Shown one piece after another: positions 34,396 to 46,710 of a DNA stretch of 64,000 bases. The stretch comes from Chrysemys picta bellii (taxonomy: Eukaryota; Chordata; Testudines; Emydidae). The stretch is taken from positions 14,322,998-14,386,997 of the forward strand of contig NC_088791.1 of the NCBI RefSeq assembly GCF_011386835.1, given 5' to 3'. Below the pieces are notes generated by a model. It was not told the DNA's origin. It saw nothing but the letters and a program-made list of their open reading frames with translations, and ran no database searches. Made by a program: the position numbers and the translations under genes. The stretch's first letter is position 1, and every line of letters starts with the position of its first letter.

Positions 34396-36111
34396 TATTC
34401 CTGGGGCGTTGCTGCTAGTACACCATCCCTTGTTCTGGACTGTGCCTAATCTCACAGTCTAGCCCATGATGTGATCACATTTTTATTAATAATCAAAATA
34501 ATTCATCGCAGTCGTTGATGGCGGAATGATTTAAGGATCAAGAATGCCATATGCAGATTCCCTACCGGTCCAACCCTAGCAAGCTTGACTCAACTTATCC
34601 TTCTGAGTTACTGCCGATACACTGAATTCCATGAAGTGGGGAGGAGGTTACACATACACAGTTTTTAATTTGAAACCTTAAAACCAAAGTTCCATCTGCT
34701 CTCTCTGGATGAGAGCTGTATGAATAAAACAAACAAGTATGTGGAGAGAGAATATGTATATGGGAGGTTGTTTTGACCCTTTGATTCACTGAGGTTCCAA
34801 CATTCATGGGAACCACAAGAATGGTTGTGGTAACCAAAAGTATTACAAATACTCGTGCAACTAGATATTAGAGTCTACAGATCCTAGCTCCTACCACAGC
34901 CTTTTCAAAATACTTGTTCCTCCCCATATCCATAGCTTTTTGCTGATAGGAAAGGAGGCTCCTTCCATTTATAAAGCTCAGGTCATTCAAATGGGATTTT
35001 ATTTTATAAATAAGTAAAAGATATATGAATGTGTTTAACACTATAATGGTGTGCTTTAAAGTTCAATAGAAGCTTGATGTTATCCGAGGCAGCATTATGT
35101 ATTCGCACAGCCATTGGCAGTGAATTTCAAATGTTAGACTTTTTTCTGTTCAAATAATTACCTGCAAATTAGTTCCTTATGTGATTTAACAGGGAGAGTT
35201 TTGTGTGTGAGTGTGCGTGTAACTCATGTGCTTTGAGCTGACTTCACTCAGTGGTAAGGATTAGTAAGAACCTGGTACTTAGGCAGCTTGAGTTATGAAA
35301 TGAAGCTGTTTGAGAAGGATGCTGTGAGACTGGAGAGAAGGAGGGGGGCAGGGATTGAGGCTGTGGCTTACTGTATATCCTAAATCTGGCTGGAAGATGG
35401 GTTTTGAACAAGCTGTTATTTTCCACATGGGAGTAGCACTGCTACAGTAAAATGCCAGATTTCATCCATCATAATGTCATGGCTCATATTAAAATGTCTT
35501 GAGGGACCTGAGGGAGGGATGGGCAAAAAACATCAAATCAATTTTCAGGCAATTGCTACGGTTTTCAGAACCTAAGCCCTATGTGATGGCATTATGGTTG
35601 CACAAAGGGAGGTTATAAATAAGGTCCATATATCAAGGGAAAAAATAATTTAGAAAAAGGCAGTTGATTTGACTTTTGCGTGAGGCTGAACATATGGTGG
35701 AGTACAACCGGGTTATCGTTCTATACATTCTTTACAGAGACAAGCCCTAAACCTACACATCAGAGAAATTAGCTCATCGGTGGAGTTCTTAAACTGACAG
35801 CTCGGGAGCAGGGTACCCCTGTTTATCAAGAAGGAAATGTTACAGGGTTATTTTACATTTGTTTAAATTAGCATTTAATTGAGAAATCCAAGTCAAACAT
35901 CATTATAAAACTGCTTCTGGAAGCTTGAGCATTAACCTTTATATGGAGGTGGAACTTTTTACGAGATGCTTTGGAGTACAAGGAATAGGAAATTAGCCCC
36001 ATGATAGAGTCCTCTAATAATAGCAGGTAGACTTTTAAAGTTTAATGTTCTAAATATTTCAACAAGCATAAATAGATTTATTGTGATTTTTTTGAGACAA
36101 TAAACTTGTGT
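34396..36111. other. no recognisable feature
   Basis: About 1.7 kb of AT-rich unique-looking DNA with no recognisable repeat. Confidence 0.4.
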
Positions 36112-36215
36112 GTTCCACTCTGTGCATCTGAAGAAGTGAGCTGTAGCCCATGAAAGCTTATGCTGAAATAAATGTGTTAGTCTCTAAGGTGTCACAAGTA
36201 CTCCTGTTCTTCTCA
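36112..36215 (+). repeat. single-unit repeat with hammerhead-like core
   Basis: One plus-strand unit of the family that makes the foldbacks: 'gcatctgaagaagtgagctg', 'catgaaagcttatgctgaaa', 'gttagtctctaaggtgtcac'. CTGAAGA at 36128-36134, an imperfect stem II (GTGAGC/GCCCAT), GAAA at 36152-36155 and a three-pair stem III (AGC/GCT around TTAT, 36155-36164) fit the conserved part of a hammerhead ribozyme. The base after stem III is G (36165), which would block cleavage in this copy. Stem I is not convincing. Confidence 0.6.
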
Positions 36216-37012
36216 CACTATAGCACATATGGGAGGATGCTTATGGGTATTAGCAAACAGCTAGTTGGCCTAGAAGCAAAGAGAGTCACATGGGCAGACC
36301 CTTTTGCAAGATAAGGACCTGACATAGAAGAACTGAGGAAAGTCTGGATACAGCATCATTCGGGACTCTTTTATTAGGGTCTGCACAGGTGTGAATGTCT
36401 GGGGGATCTCTTTGCCTGATCACAGCCTCAGTTCATTCTTCATTGGGAGAATGAGGTGTTCATGGAGAGGTGAATTATATCATGACCATACAGCCTCCAC
36501 TTGGCTTAATGCAAATTGCCAACCATGACACCTTGTTTGTTTCATTCTCCCATTCATGTCTGCAAGCCTTTCCCCCGTAGATCTCCCTGGGTGTCGGTGG
36601 GTAACCCCAATCTTGATACAACAACCCACCATTGGCCTCTCATTTGAGCTCCTATGAAATTGAGATTTTAATTTAGAACAGAGTTCTCTCCTGCTCCCAA
36701 CTAGGAGTGAATTAATGTATAGAATGACTAAAATGAAAGATACATTTAACGGGGCCAGCAAGCTGTGCACAGACCAAAACAGAATAATCATGTGACATTG
36801 CTGTGAGTTCTAGTCTCCTGCTCTACATTCACCTTCATTGAATGCCGGTAAGAGATTAAAAGCTGTCCAATTGGCCACATGGGGCCTCAGGACCTGAAAG
36901 CTAGGTTGGCTTGTAAGTATCATACTGATGCTCAAGATATTTAAGTAAAGATTAAACTCCCTTTATTGATTGTGTCCTCCTCAAACTGGAGGAGAAAGGA
37001 GCCAGAACAACA
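36216..37012. other. no recognisable feature
   Basis: Unique-looking; a 103-codon minus-strand frame at 36480-36791 has no recognisable domain. Confidence 0.4.
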
Positions 37013-37022
37013 ATTAACAACC

Positions 37023-37143
37023 CAGGTGGGTGAGGGAATAGCCTTTATTGGACCAACTTCTGTTGATGAGAGAGACAAGCTCTCCAGCTACAAAGAGCTC
37101 TTCTTCAGATCTGGAATAGGTAACATGTAACAGGATTGTCAGC
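37023..37143 (-). mobile_element. short retro-repeat with 10-bp TSD
   Basis: A 121-base insertion flanked by a perfect ATTAACAACC duplication (37013-37022 and 37144-37153). On the minus strand it reads 'cagatctgaagaagagctct', 'ggagagcttgtctctctcat', 'cagaagttggtccaataaag' and 'ccctcacccacctg', a well-known dispersed turtle repeat. The minus strand again has CTGAAGA (complement of 37102-37108) upstream of a hairpin and an 'AGCTTGTCTC' block, but the GAAA position is mutated. Possibly a second hammerhead-bearing family. Confidence 0.7.
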
Positions 37144-37179
37144 ATTAACAACCAGACTAAGCCAAGACTTTACTTGGTA

Positions 37180-38030
37180 ACTAGCCCTGTGATAAATGCT
37201 CCCCCCCCCCCCCCCCGCGCGCTTCAATCTCCCTTTTATGGACACTCCACCAGCCAGTAGCTATAAAATCCCTCTCAGTAGTTGTTCTCTAATTGCTCTA
37301 CCAGTAAAGGGTTAAAAAGTCTCACTGCCTTGCATAGGTAAAAGGAGGTGAGTGGGCACCCGGCCAAAAGAGCCAATGGGAAGGCTAAACTTTTTAAAAT
37401 TAAGAAAAAAACTCCCCTTTTGTCTGTCTGTTGTTCTCCCAGGGAGAGACGGACAGGGCAGTAGCTATGCTGTAAGAAGATTGGGCCAGGTATGAAAAAA
37501 TCATCAGTATCTACTCTTTTAAAACCCCAGATATGTAAGTAGATCAGGAAATGCCTAGGAAGACGCGATTAGGTTTATCCATTTTATTTCTTTATTGCTT
37601 GTGGATTACTCTGTGCTAACCCCAGGTGCTTTTGTTTGTTTTGTTTAAGCTGGACCTCAAGAAAGTTATTCTTGGTGCTTAATCTTGTAGTTGCTCTTTT
37701 AAAATCTAACAATAGCCTAAGTTCCCAGATGTATTTTCTTTCTTTTAAAAAAATAAAATAAAATTTACCTTTTTTAGGAACAGTATTGAATTTTTGTGTC
37801 TGAAGAGGTTGGTGGACATGTTTTTTAAGTAGCTGGTGGCAACAGCTGATTTCCTTTTTTTGTTGTTGTTGTTCTTTCTCAGCTCTTCCCCTTGACGGTT
37901 TCCCAAGGTACTTGCCTGCTTTGTCACAAATTGTCATCTCCATTGAGCCGCCTTGGTCGTAAAAGAAAGTTTCCCTTCTGCTAGCATAGAGTTTTAATCT
38001 CAAACCAGGGGCCATCCAGAGGATTGTAAC
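37180..38030 (-). mobile_element. LTR-like repeat, minus strand
   Basis: From about 37480 to 37880 it is the inverse of 63560-63990: compare 'ggtatgaaaaaatcatcagt', 'taggaagacgcgattagg', 'gtggattactctgtgctaac', 'ctggacctcaagaaagttat' and 'agctggtggcaacagctg' with their complements there. The proximal 37200-37480 part adds a poly-C tract (37199-37216), 'cttttatggacactccacc' and 'ggccaaaagagccaatggg'. The length and the pairing suggest an LTR or other long retroelement end, but I cannot name it or define the ends. The 143-codon minus-strand frame at 37584-38015 is inside it and is not protein-like. Confidence 0.5.
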
Positions 38031-39364
38031 TCAGCTGTGGTTTGGTATCTTGTATGAGTTGAGCTGCTGGACTCTGTCCCGGGGGCAAGTGTCTGTGTAA
38101 CACCCCATCCACCCTCCTCAATATACAGCATAATTAACACCAGTTGCCAGTCTCAGCAGCAGACAGCCGTTGAATGTGCAGGGAGAGTGAACTCTGTTCT
38201 AAACTGTACAGGTGAGGTAGCCAAATACCTGATGCAAGATGCCTATCTGAGATCTACGATTGCTTCCTTTGATCCCATTTTATTGTGCTAACACGTTTGA
38301 CATGAGAAATAGCTTATTATTCTTTTTTTTAGCACTGACTCCTTTTGGTCCTAGACATAAAAAGTTCCAGGAGTGGGAATTCGTTCTTTTCAGCATGGTC
38401 CATTGGGCACACTAGAGGACAATATCCTCCCTGATGTTATTGTGCATGCTGTAGCCAGTAATTGCTACTTTATAATTAAGAATTCAATCATGTAGCGGAT
38501 ATAATTCCTTGTGGATGAATGAGCTTTTGAAGTAGAGATTTGATTTTAAGAAAGAAACATTTCTGGATTTGGGCGAGGACCACTGGAGCTTTGGTTGAGT
38601 GGTGAGAGTGCATGCAAAGTATCTATGCCTGACAACTGAGTATCTATCTGTTTTGGAAGTGATGGTGTAAAGAACTTATTTTGTTATGACAGAAGATATT
38701 AGTGTTAATGTCTATTTATAATAAACCTGGTCTTCCTTGAGTGCCCCATTGTGTGGCGTATTGAGGATTGTTTTTTAACTGCAAGCTATCACGTTAAGAG
38801 TGGTGGTAACAGAGGGTGGGGGTAGATAGCAGGTCAGGGCATTCTGCAGCGAAGTCTGGGAGCAGAGTCAGTGTGCAAAGAGCCAGCTTAAAGCAAGGTT
38901 GGGTGAATTGTGCCTTGCTGCCTCAGGGAGCAGCCTGTTTTCTCTCGTGTTTATCATTTTGAATTATCAGAAAGGTAGGGTTACTTTGCAACTTTCCAGC
39001 AAGTGTATTTTTTTTTTAATTTATTACTCAATTTGACACCAGGAACATAACATCAGCCAATGTGTTACCTGCCCATTTTCTCCCCAAAAGGAGGAGCTCG
39101 TATGACTGAGCATACACAGTTTGTGAGGAGAAAATGCAGGCTTCACAATGGGAGCAGGTTCCCTCACCACCACCCGAGTTGCAAAGGAGAGGCCAAATGT
39201 GGGTGGACTTCTCAGGACCTGTATGCTAATTCATCTGTCGCTTTTTTTTTTCTAACCATCTCTCCAGAATTAGTAAACAAATTGCAATCACTGGAACTCA
39301 GAAATGAAACGGGTAAAAGGGGATTCTTTTTTAATGGCACGAAGGATGGTCTGTTTTCTATTTG
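38031..39364. other. unique DNA; one poly(A)-like site
   Basis: AATAAA at 38720-38725 is followed by 'gtgtgg' about 26 bases later, a possible plus-strand 3' processing site without a recognisable upstream exon. Otherwise nothing recognised. Confidence 0.35.
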
Positions 39365-39510
39365 AGCCAGCCCTGCTCTAAAGGTGATTGTGGACAAGTA
39401 ACTTCTCTCAGTGCTTCAGTTTTCCACCTCTATACAATAGGATGATGATGATGCTTACCCACCCTTGTAAACTGTTTGGAGATGTCTATGGACGAAAAGC
39501 ACTCTGTGGG
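39365..39510 (+). repeat. MIR-type SINE 3' half
   Basis: 'ggtgattgtggacaagtaac', 'ctctcagtgcttcagttttc', 'caataggatgatgatgatgc' match the MIR centre and tail; the head is missing. Confidence 0.55.
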
Positions 39511-39754
39511 CCAGGTCATCAGCTTAGGACCTGGTCATATAAGCTCTAAATCTTACTTAGTGTTAGCTCCAGCAGAGTAAATACCCAGCTCCACAGCAGG
39601 TTCAGTAGAACTTGGTTTCCAGTAATACCTACTAAAGTGACTCTTCAATTTTGTGGATTGGATTCTACTTTCCAAAAGCAAAGCAGCACGTGTCCTGCTG
39701 TCAGAATCCGGCCCAGTTTTCACACAGTCACTGGTAGTGATGTGTTTATCCTTT

Positions 39755-39900
39755 GCTGAGGACTCGATCCAGTGAAAACACTTAAGCACATAGACACAAG
39801 AATAGTCCCATTAACTAGTACTCCCCTCTGCAACTATTAGTACTCACATGCTTAGAATTCAGCATGTACTTAACTGATTTGCTGGATTCAAGCTTTAAAG
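39755..39900. repeat. palindromic 'cttaagcaca' repeat
   Basis: 'ctcgatccagtgaaaacact', 'taagcacat', 'tagtcccatt' are followed by inverse words 'agtactcacatgctta' and 'ttgctggattcaag'. The same dispersed palindrome is seen at 52272-52500, and half-copies at 42930-43000 and 44045-44140. Confidence 0.5.
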
Positions 39901-40592
39901 TGTTCAGTCGCCATTCTCATATATATTGCTCAGACTGGAAATGTACTTGATTTTTCCCCCCCCAAAGGCAAGAAATAATTTCTCACCTTTTTAAGTGCTA
40001 CTTGGCTGCAGATACTGTAAAAATTGTTACATCTTGTAGAAGTGCCAATTAGAGACAATAATTACTTGACTGGCCTGCTTTAGCATTAAAATGCCTAGAA
40101 CTTTGTCCTTGGCAGCTGGAGATTTTATTTCTATGCTTGTCTAATGTAGGAAGTGCACTGTTTTATGCATATTGATTTAATAATCAAACAAGGCAAATTG
40201 TAACAGAATAGCGCTATCTTTTAAAACATTTTTAAGATTCCAGAATACCTTCTCTAATTATTTTTTCTATTAGTTTTAGGAACACCTTCCAGTAGTTCAA
40301 ATGATCTTTCTTTTTGCATCAGATATATTTATAATAATTTATTTTAAGCGTAACGTAGATTTTGTGTGGGATCGACTACTATCCTGTGAATTCAAATTGG
40401 GTTTTGTCATCTCAAGTCATATTTGAAAATAAAATCAAGTTGTGCTTTACTCATGAAAAGGTAACTTAGCCGAAGTGTGTGTAATTAAATGGAGTGCAAA
40501 TCCGAGCAAATTTTTTTGTATAAAAACTAATTATATATAAATATAAATAAAAAAAATGGGTTTTAAAAAATGCAAATCCAAAAAATGTGAAC
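39901..40592. other. no recognisable feature
   Basis: AT-rich unique-looking DNA. Confidence 0.4.
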
Positions 40593-40602
40593 TGCATTTT
40601 GA

Positions 40603-40809
40603 CAAAAGCAACAAAGAGTCCTGTGGCACCTTATAGACTAACAGATGTATTGGAGCATAAGCTTTCGTGGGTGAATACCCGCATGCGTCTGAAGTGGGTA
40701 TTCACCCACGAAAACTTATGCTCCAATACGTCTGTTAGTCTATAAGGTGCCACAGGACTCTTAGTCTGGATCTGTAAAAAGCAACAAACACGGCTACCCC
40801 TCTGATACT
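40603..40809. mobile_element. foldback retro-repeat with 10-bp TSD
   Basis: A 207-base insertion with TGCATTTTGA on both sides (40593-40602 and 40810-40819). The left half is minus-strand ('gtcctgtggcaccttatag', 'gcataagctttcgtgggtg') and the right half plus-strand ('cacccacgaaaacttatgct', 'tataaggtgccacaggactc'), ending 'ggctacccctctgatact'. The halves can form a hairpin of about 90 pairs. Each half has a GAAA-stem III block; the right half keeps CTGA at 40689-40692 but lacks two or three core bases after it. Confidence 0.8.
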
Positions 40810-40819
40810 TGCATTTTGA

Positions 40820-43800
40820 GAGTATTCCTGAACTTTAGGTGAGTCCACAAGAATCTTCAATATCAGAAAAGCATCCTCATATAAAAATACCTATCTGTGG
40901 TTTTAATAATTCCCTCGTGTAAAGTAAAAGTTCTACTTTAACTGCACATTAGTTACTTTTACTGAAAAATGTTCCCATTCCTATTTCGAAGACAAATTCT
41001 ACCTTTTTTTTTATTACTTAACTAGAACAGAATATTTTGGGGGGGTTTTCAGCACTTCTGACTAAAAAAGCGAATGCCTAGGTGGGTGTTGATTAATGGT
41101 GCTAAAAACACTTTGTGCAGGATCTTATGCTAATTACCCTTTATACCCTAACCCGTGTCATTTTTAACAATCTAAATTAGCATTTTCTCTTAGGACTAAG
41201 GAATGTGAGAATTGTGAAGTTGGCTCGGTAAGCTGAGTTAACAGTGAGAAAATTGAGATGTTCTGTCTTTTCATATTAACATCTGCTGCTTGTATAAAAC
41301 GTGATATAGTCTAAATGATGAAGATATTACCCTCCTCTCCCCTTCCCCACCCCCACCCCGGAAAAAAAGTGTAATTTGTGACAATTTGTTATCACTAGTT
41401 CCAGGTAATCATGTCTGCAATAATGGATTTTTGACATGCAAGCCTTGAAAATTGGTTGCATTATTGTTGATGCAAGCAGTTTAGTTTCTTTGTTATTATT
41501 GCAGTAGAATAATGGAACAAAATCTTAAAAGCACTGGGTGATAAGGAAAGTGTTGCTCAGATAAAATCCTGATTACAAATGATTCCAATTTTGTTTATTT
41601 TTTATTTTAACAGGAACATAAGACTTGCTGTGCTTGTTACACGATAAAAATAAAAAGCCAGATTTCTAAAGAGAAGGGGAACTTGTATTATTGTTTTCAC
41701 TCCTAAAATACTGTGCAGTTTACATGGATTTTGATTTTTAGATGGTTAGTTGATAAATGGCAGTAATCGATGGCAGTATGAGAAATCTCTGTTTTGAAAA
41801 TGTAATGATTTCTCTCAGATTTCAGAGCTGCCCAGAGCTGCTCATTATTACCATAATCAATAGTGCCTAAAATATTTCTGCACTGGGTGACCTCTGTGTA
41901 AGAAGCAGAATCTGACTGTCTCCTGCTGAGCCGAAGTCAAACAACATTCTGCAGGCTGCATTTGTTGTTCCTGAAAGCACAATGTAGAAAAGAGCCAGTC
42001 AATGCGAAAACCTTTTCGTTTGTTCCCAGGACTCAAGCACTTCCATCACACCACAACAAAACAACAACAAAACCTGGAAAAGTATTCTGGGTATTTGGGT
42101 GCAAATGAGAGGTGTTTACACCATGCCAGGTTGCTGGTTCCATGGTGATTTAGCCTTAATGGGGCCGCACATGTCCACGATTGGCTGGGAGAACCCTGCT
42201 CCAGTTTAAAGCAGTGTGTGTTCTGGCTATGCAGGATGTGGGAATACTAGAAAGATGCCAGCATCCAGAGCAGCCTTCCAGCTCACAGCAATTTCATAAT
42301 GATGCCACTGTCTGAGCTCTGGGAACAAACAAAGGTTGCAGGGAGCTGCCTTCTTTTCTTCCACTCCTTGGCAAGCAGGAATAGGGGAAGGGCTTTCCCC
42401 TTTTAGCTTCCCTCCCTCTTCTGTGCAAGCTGGTAAGAAATACAAAAATAATGAGTTTGGCCCATGGTCATCACTTCATTAAAATGAAAAAACCTTCCTG
42501 CCAGTTCAAATGTGATCTTTAAAATCTCTTTACTTGTCAGAATAAACTTTTGTCCTATTTTTATCCAGAAAAAAATTCAATTGCCATCTTTTTTTTTCCA
42601 CCCCAGAAGAATTGCTACTTAGAGACACAGTACTATCCTTCAAAATCCCTGTAGAAATTCACAGGAATCCAATTAAAAATAAGAGTCCAGATCTAAATGG
42701 GACTATTAGGACAAAATATCATACAAATGAATAACTAAAACAGTGTTGTTACCTTAATTATGCTAGGGAAGTCCATGCTGCTTTACAAAATATATAAGCA
42801 GTGATCCTTAGCACATGCCAAAGAACTGAATAAATCCTTTTGGAAAGTTTAACTAAGAGGCTGTATTGATAATGATGATAAAATATTATCTAGCTACAAA
42901 ACTTCTGAAAACTGCTTCTGAAAATCAATGCAATTTAAACCTACACCTAAAGTTAGGCAAGTGCTTAAGTGTCTTGCTGAATCAAGCCTCTGAAAGTTAA
43001 TAACTCCCCCTTCTAAGGTATAGAATGAACTTTGCTTATCATCTCACAAGATTGGGGTCTTTAGTCAACTACAGTAGTAATCAGAGGTTCTGTAACAGCA
43101 TGGTCTGGGGCCAGCCAGCCCTGTTCGATTATCAGATATAGCTGGAAATCAGTCATGGGGTTCCTGTAAAAGGCTGAGAGGTCTCACCTGAAGTGAAGAA
43201 TCGCAGGAAGCAGGTGAGCTCCCATGGCAGGCCCTGGAGTGCAGGAGAGCAGAAGAGAGGCAAGGGGCATGAACTCTGGACCCCTGCAGCCTGCTTTGGT
43301 CAGGTGAATAACTTTCTTCGTGTTACTTTATGTTTTAAAGGATGGGTCAGAAAAGATTGTTTCATAGGCGTAATAGTCCTTCCTGGGCTGGGAAGACAGG
43401 CCAGAAGCCCTACAGGTGCCCATATTTCTGTCAATGGCAAACTTGTGTTTGAGTGCTGAGTCCTTTCGGCAAACTTGATTTTTATTAAACACATTTACAG
43501 TCTCGTGGCAGGGAAAAAGAGGCAAATTAGTTTAGTAATAGATTAACTTTCTACCAGCATCTGTTTGCAGTCTGGCTGTACTGTTATAAATAACATTTTC
43601 CCTAAGTATTACAGTGAAATCTTGGATTACTTACAGTGAGCTGTATAAAAGATTCCAGGCCTCATTCTGCTGTGAGGTTCTTTCACTGAAATTTTACAAG
43701 AAAGGTGCATCTCAGCTGGACCTACAAAACTGGTACTTCGCTACTCCCAAAATTGCACATGCCACTGAGTTAGGTTGCTGCAGGAAGGGTGCACAAATCA

Positions 43801-44040
43801 GCAGTTGGGCTGGATCAACAAAAGCAGCGTAATAATCCAAACTTTAGAAAATATACAAATATTCCTCTCCCATAAAGCAAATAAACCAGATTTGTAAGTC
43901 TGCAGCTGGCTGTTTGATCTATGCTCTGAGGTGATACTTTTTGGGGCTTTTTTTATTGAATTACAATAGCACTTTGGAAGCCCCACCTGTCTAAAGTCAA
44001 TGTGTGGTGACAGAAGAGGCCACAAGTGCAGAGAGTGAGC
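40820..44040. other. long stretch without recognisable repeats
   Basis: About 3.2 kb, the longest nearly repeat-free stretch here, AT-rich, with no reading frame over 92 codons. A half-copy of the 'taagtgcttaagtgtcttg' palindrome lies near 42930-43000. Low repeat density may mean older or constrained DNA, but that cannot be shown from one genome. Confidence 0.4.
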
Positions 44041-44897
44041 AGACAATGGCCCCGATCCAGCAAAGCACTTTAACAAGTGTGTCTAATTCGTCCCTCTGAA
44101 GACAATGTGACTACACGTGTGCTTATGGGCTTTGTTGGCTTGGTGCCAGAGTGGCCAGGATCTTGAAGCACAAAGCCCAGAAGAAGCATCTTGTCAACAT
44201 GCACATCCTGTCATGCAGTAGCTTTTTGAGAATGGCTGGGAAGTGCTTTCTCTCAGTCTCTGGAGTTAAATCCCCTTGGAATTCATCCTGATCTCCATTA
44301 AACCGGTGTAACTCCACTGACTGTGCTGACATTGCTCCTCCTAGAGCAAGGATGAGGAAAATCAAGCCCCTCCTGGACCATATCCCTCTAGAGATATTAA
44401 TTTGTGAGAAGACTGAAGAAGTTAGTGTAAAGGGAAGATGGATCGTTTGGCTTTAGAATCAGTATTAATTGTTTGATTAATTTGTCAGAATGTTTTCTTA
44501 CTACTATTATTTTCAAGAACAGTAAAAGTCTGAAAGGCATGGGAGAGCATAGATTAATACAGAGGCATTTGAAAACATTTCCTTCTCTTCGTTCTTGGGG
44601 CTAAATCTCTGGTTTTCCCATCTGGATCAGCTTTTGTCCCAGTGGCTGCAATCCGCTTTTCTCTGTCCTCCCTACATTCTGTTGTCCCCTGGCCCTGTCA
44701 GTCTGCTAATCTTATTACCTCCTATTGTTAGGTCACATCAGCTCATGCTTCAGATCTCTTTCTTGGCTTTTCCTTTCTTCCCACATGGACTTCATGGTCC
44801 TGGTCTTCCTCTTTAAGGAACTGGTTGAAAGCCCACTGAAGTCTTGATAGGTGGAAGGTAATGACTGCTCCCAACTAGCTAAGAATTGGAGACAAAC
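44041..44897. other. half-palindrome repeat, then unique DNA
   Basis: 44045-44140 ('ggccccgatccagcaaagca', 'cacgtgtgcttatgggc') is half of the palindrome described at 39755-39900. The remainder is unremarkable. Confidence 0.4.
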
Positions 44898-45260
44898 TAC
44901 AGCAAAAGCTTTGTTATCCAGCATGTTGGGGAAATGGGGGGGGGGGTGGCGGTAAGTCAAAAATTCCAGTTAACTAAGAGGGATTGAGTTTGGGTGTGGG
45001 AGGGCGCTTGGGGCAGGGGGTTGGGGTACAGGAGGGGGCATTGGGTGCTGGATCCAGGTGGTGGTCACTTCAGGCAGCTCCCCGCAAGTGGCGACATGTC
45101 CCTGCTGCTCCTAGGCAGAGGCATGGCTAGGCATGGTTCCTGGCCAATGGGAGCTGCAGAGCCATCACACAGGGTGGGGGCTGCACACAGGGCTACCTAG
45201 GCGCACCTCCATCTAGGAGCAGCAGGGACATGTTGCCACTTCCAGGGAGCCATCACAATG
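44898..45260. mobile_element. Tigger/pogo-like MITE fragment
   Basis: Starts 'ctacagcaaaagctttgtta' and continues 'tccagcatgttgggg', 'ggtaagtcaaaaattcc', resembling the 'acagtaaaagctctgttatc' start of pogo/Tigger-type elements. A 22-base inverted repeat lies inside: 45094-45115 ('catgtccctgctgctcct') against 45212-45233 ('aggagcagcagggacatg'). Right terminus not identified; contains a G run at 44938-44946. Confidence 0.4.
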
Positions 45261-45319
45261 TGGAATGGGGAAGAAATTAAATCTCTAAAATTTTGCAGGA
45301 CAGGGAAACCATTTCCCAC

Positions 45320-45450
45320 TCTAACTCTTTGGGACAGCGACTGTCATTTGCTATATATTTGTACAGCACCTAGTGCAATGGAGCCTCAACCTGATTGGCC
45401 TCTAGGTACGACCATGTTATAAACGTTCAGTAACAACAATAATGGAGAGC
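45320..45450 (+). repeat. MIR-type SINE tail
   Basis: 'gggacagcgactgtcatttg', 'tttgtacagcacctagtgca', 'ggcctctaggtacgaccat', same tail block as 23505-23840 and 46410-46710. Confidence 0.55.
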
Positions 45451-46409
45451 ATTCCATTGACTCCAGTAGGCTTAGGATCAGATCTCAAATCTACACAATT
45501 CCACCCCTTTTGTTTCTTTCTCCCTTTCCTCTCTCTGCTTTCCCTTTGTCTTTGTACTTTTTTCCATTTGCTCTTAGAAACAACCTCCCAAGTGCCAACC
45601 ACCCTTCCCGTCTTTCATCTCTCTCCTATGAACCAGCTCCTTACCTGCATTTGTCTCTGTCTCCTTGTACCTGAATTGTTGTCAACATGTATATGTAGCC
45701 TTTGGGAGAGCAGGTGAGACACGTGCTGAATGACGGCGATAGGCAGACATCCTATCAGCTCTGCATCTCATATACATAAAATGTAAACAGCATCATTTCC
45801 CAGCTTTCTCAATGCCTAGTCAAAATCAACACCTGGATAATGGGGAGCTAATGCCAAACCCAGGCAAGATTGAAGTAAAGCTTGTATGAAAGGTGGAGAG
45901 GGGGCATTTCAAATAATAATTTTTCCTCTGTAACATTCCTCAGTATCCAGAGGATCTGTGCTTGGATCAGTAGATCAGCACATAGCCTTGGGGTCCTTTT
46001 GGACTCCTCAATGCTAATGGATGTCTAGTAGCCCCCCAAAAGCTCATAGACACTTGTGGCTGGCCAGTGGACTGTGCCCATCCTATCAGTCTCAGATCTG
46101 GCCACAGTGATTGTTATTGCTACTCATGGTACCTAAGAATGAAACCAGGTGCTCTGGAAAAAAAACTTCCAACTGGGACAAATCACAGCTGCCCACCTGC
46201 TTAACAACACAGTTTGTCATGAGCTCTTCACCCTGGAGTTCCTCTTTCTGTACCACCTCAGCACTGAATAGAGTCTAGTTCAAGATCTCAATCCTGGTAT
46301 TCAAAAGTCACCTTGGCATTGGCTCTAGCTACTTGAGAGATGCATGACCCTGCCCATGATCCCAGTACTTGACGCTGACACCTACGTTCCATCAGAATAA
46401 TAGAAATGT
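45451..46409. other. no recognisable feature
   Basis: Unique-looking; pyrimidine-rich at 45500-45660, giving stop-poor frames on both strands that are not gene-like. Confidence 0.4.
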
Positions 46410-46710
46410 GACAAATGGAACCATCCGCTTGGGTGCAAGAGAGTGAACTTTTTCTGGACTCAAACTGTAAAAAAAAGTCAGCAGACCTGGATTCTAGCCC
46501 AGTTATCTCACCCGCCTTCTGTATGACCTGGACAAGTCACTTCATCTCTCTATTGCAATGCATTATGCACTATGTGTATACAAATCGTAAATATTTTGGG
46601 ACAAGGATGGGCTTTTACTATGTGACTGCACAGTACTTAGCACAGAGGCTTCCAATCTTGTTTAGGGCCTCTAGGTGCTACTGCAGTGCAAATAATAACG
46701 GTGTCTTTCT
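46410..46710 (+). repeat. MIR-type SINE with long tail, plus strand
   Basis: 'gcagacctggattctagccc' (B box region), 'tatgacctggacaagtcact', 'ttttgggacaaggatgggct', 'gcacagtacttagcacagag', 'agggcctctaggtgctactg'. A 165-codon frame runs across it (46415-46912); since the sequence is a SINE I do not call it a gene. Confidence 0.65.

Noticed and set aside
37199..37216. Homopolymer C tract (also at 25741 and 63526; G tracts at 27872, 44938, 58871)
   Set aside because: Noted as possible sequencing-length uncertainty or quadruplex-prone runs, but isolated runs of this size are ordinary.
37584..38015. 143-codon minus-strand frame
   Set aside because: Lies wholly inside the LTR-like repeat whose second copy at 63.6 kb does not keep the frame; rich in Lys/Gln from A-rich DNA.
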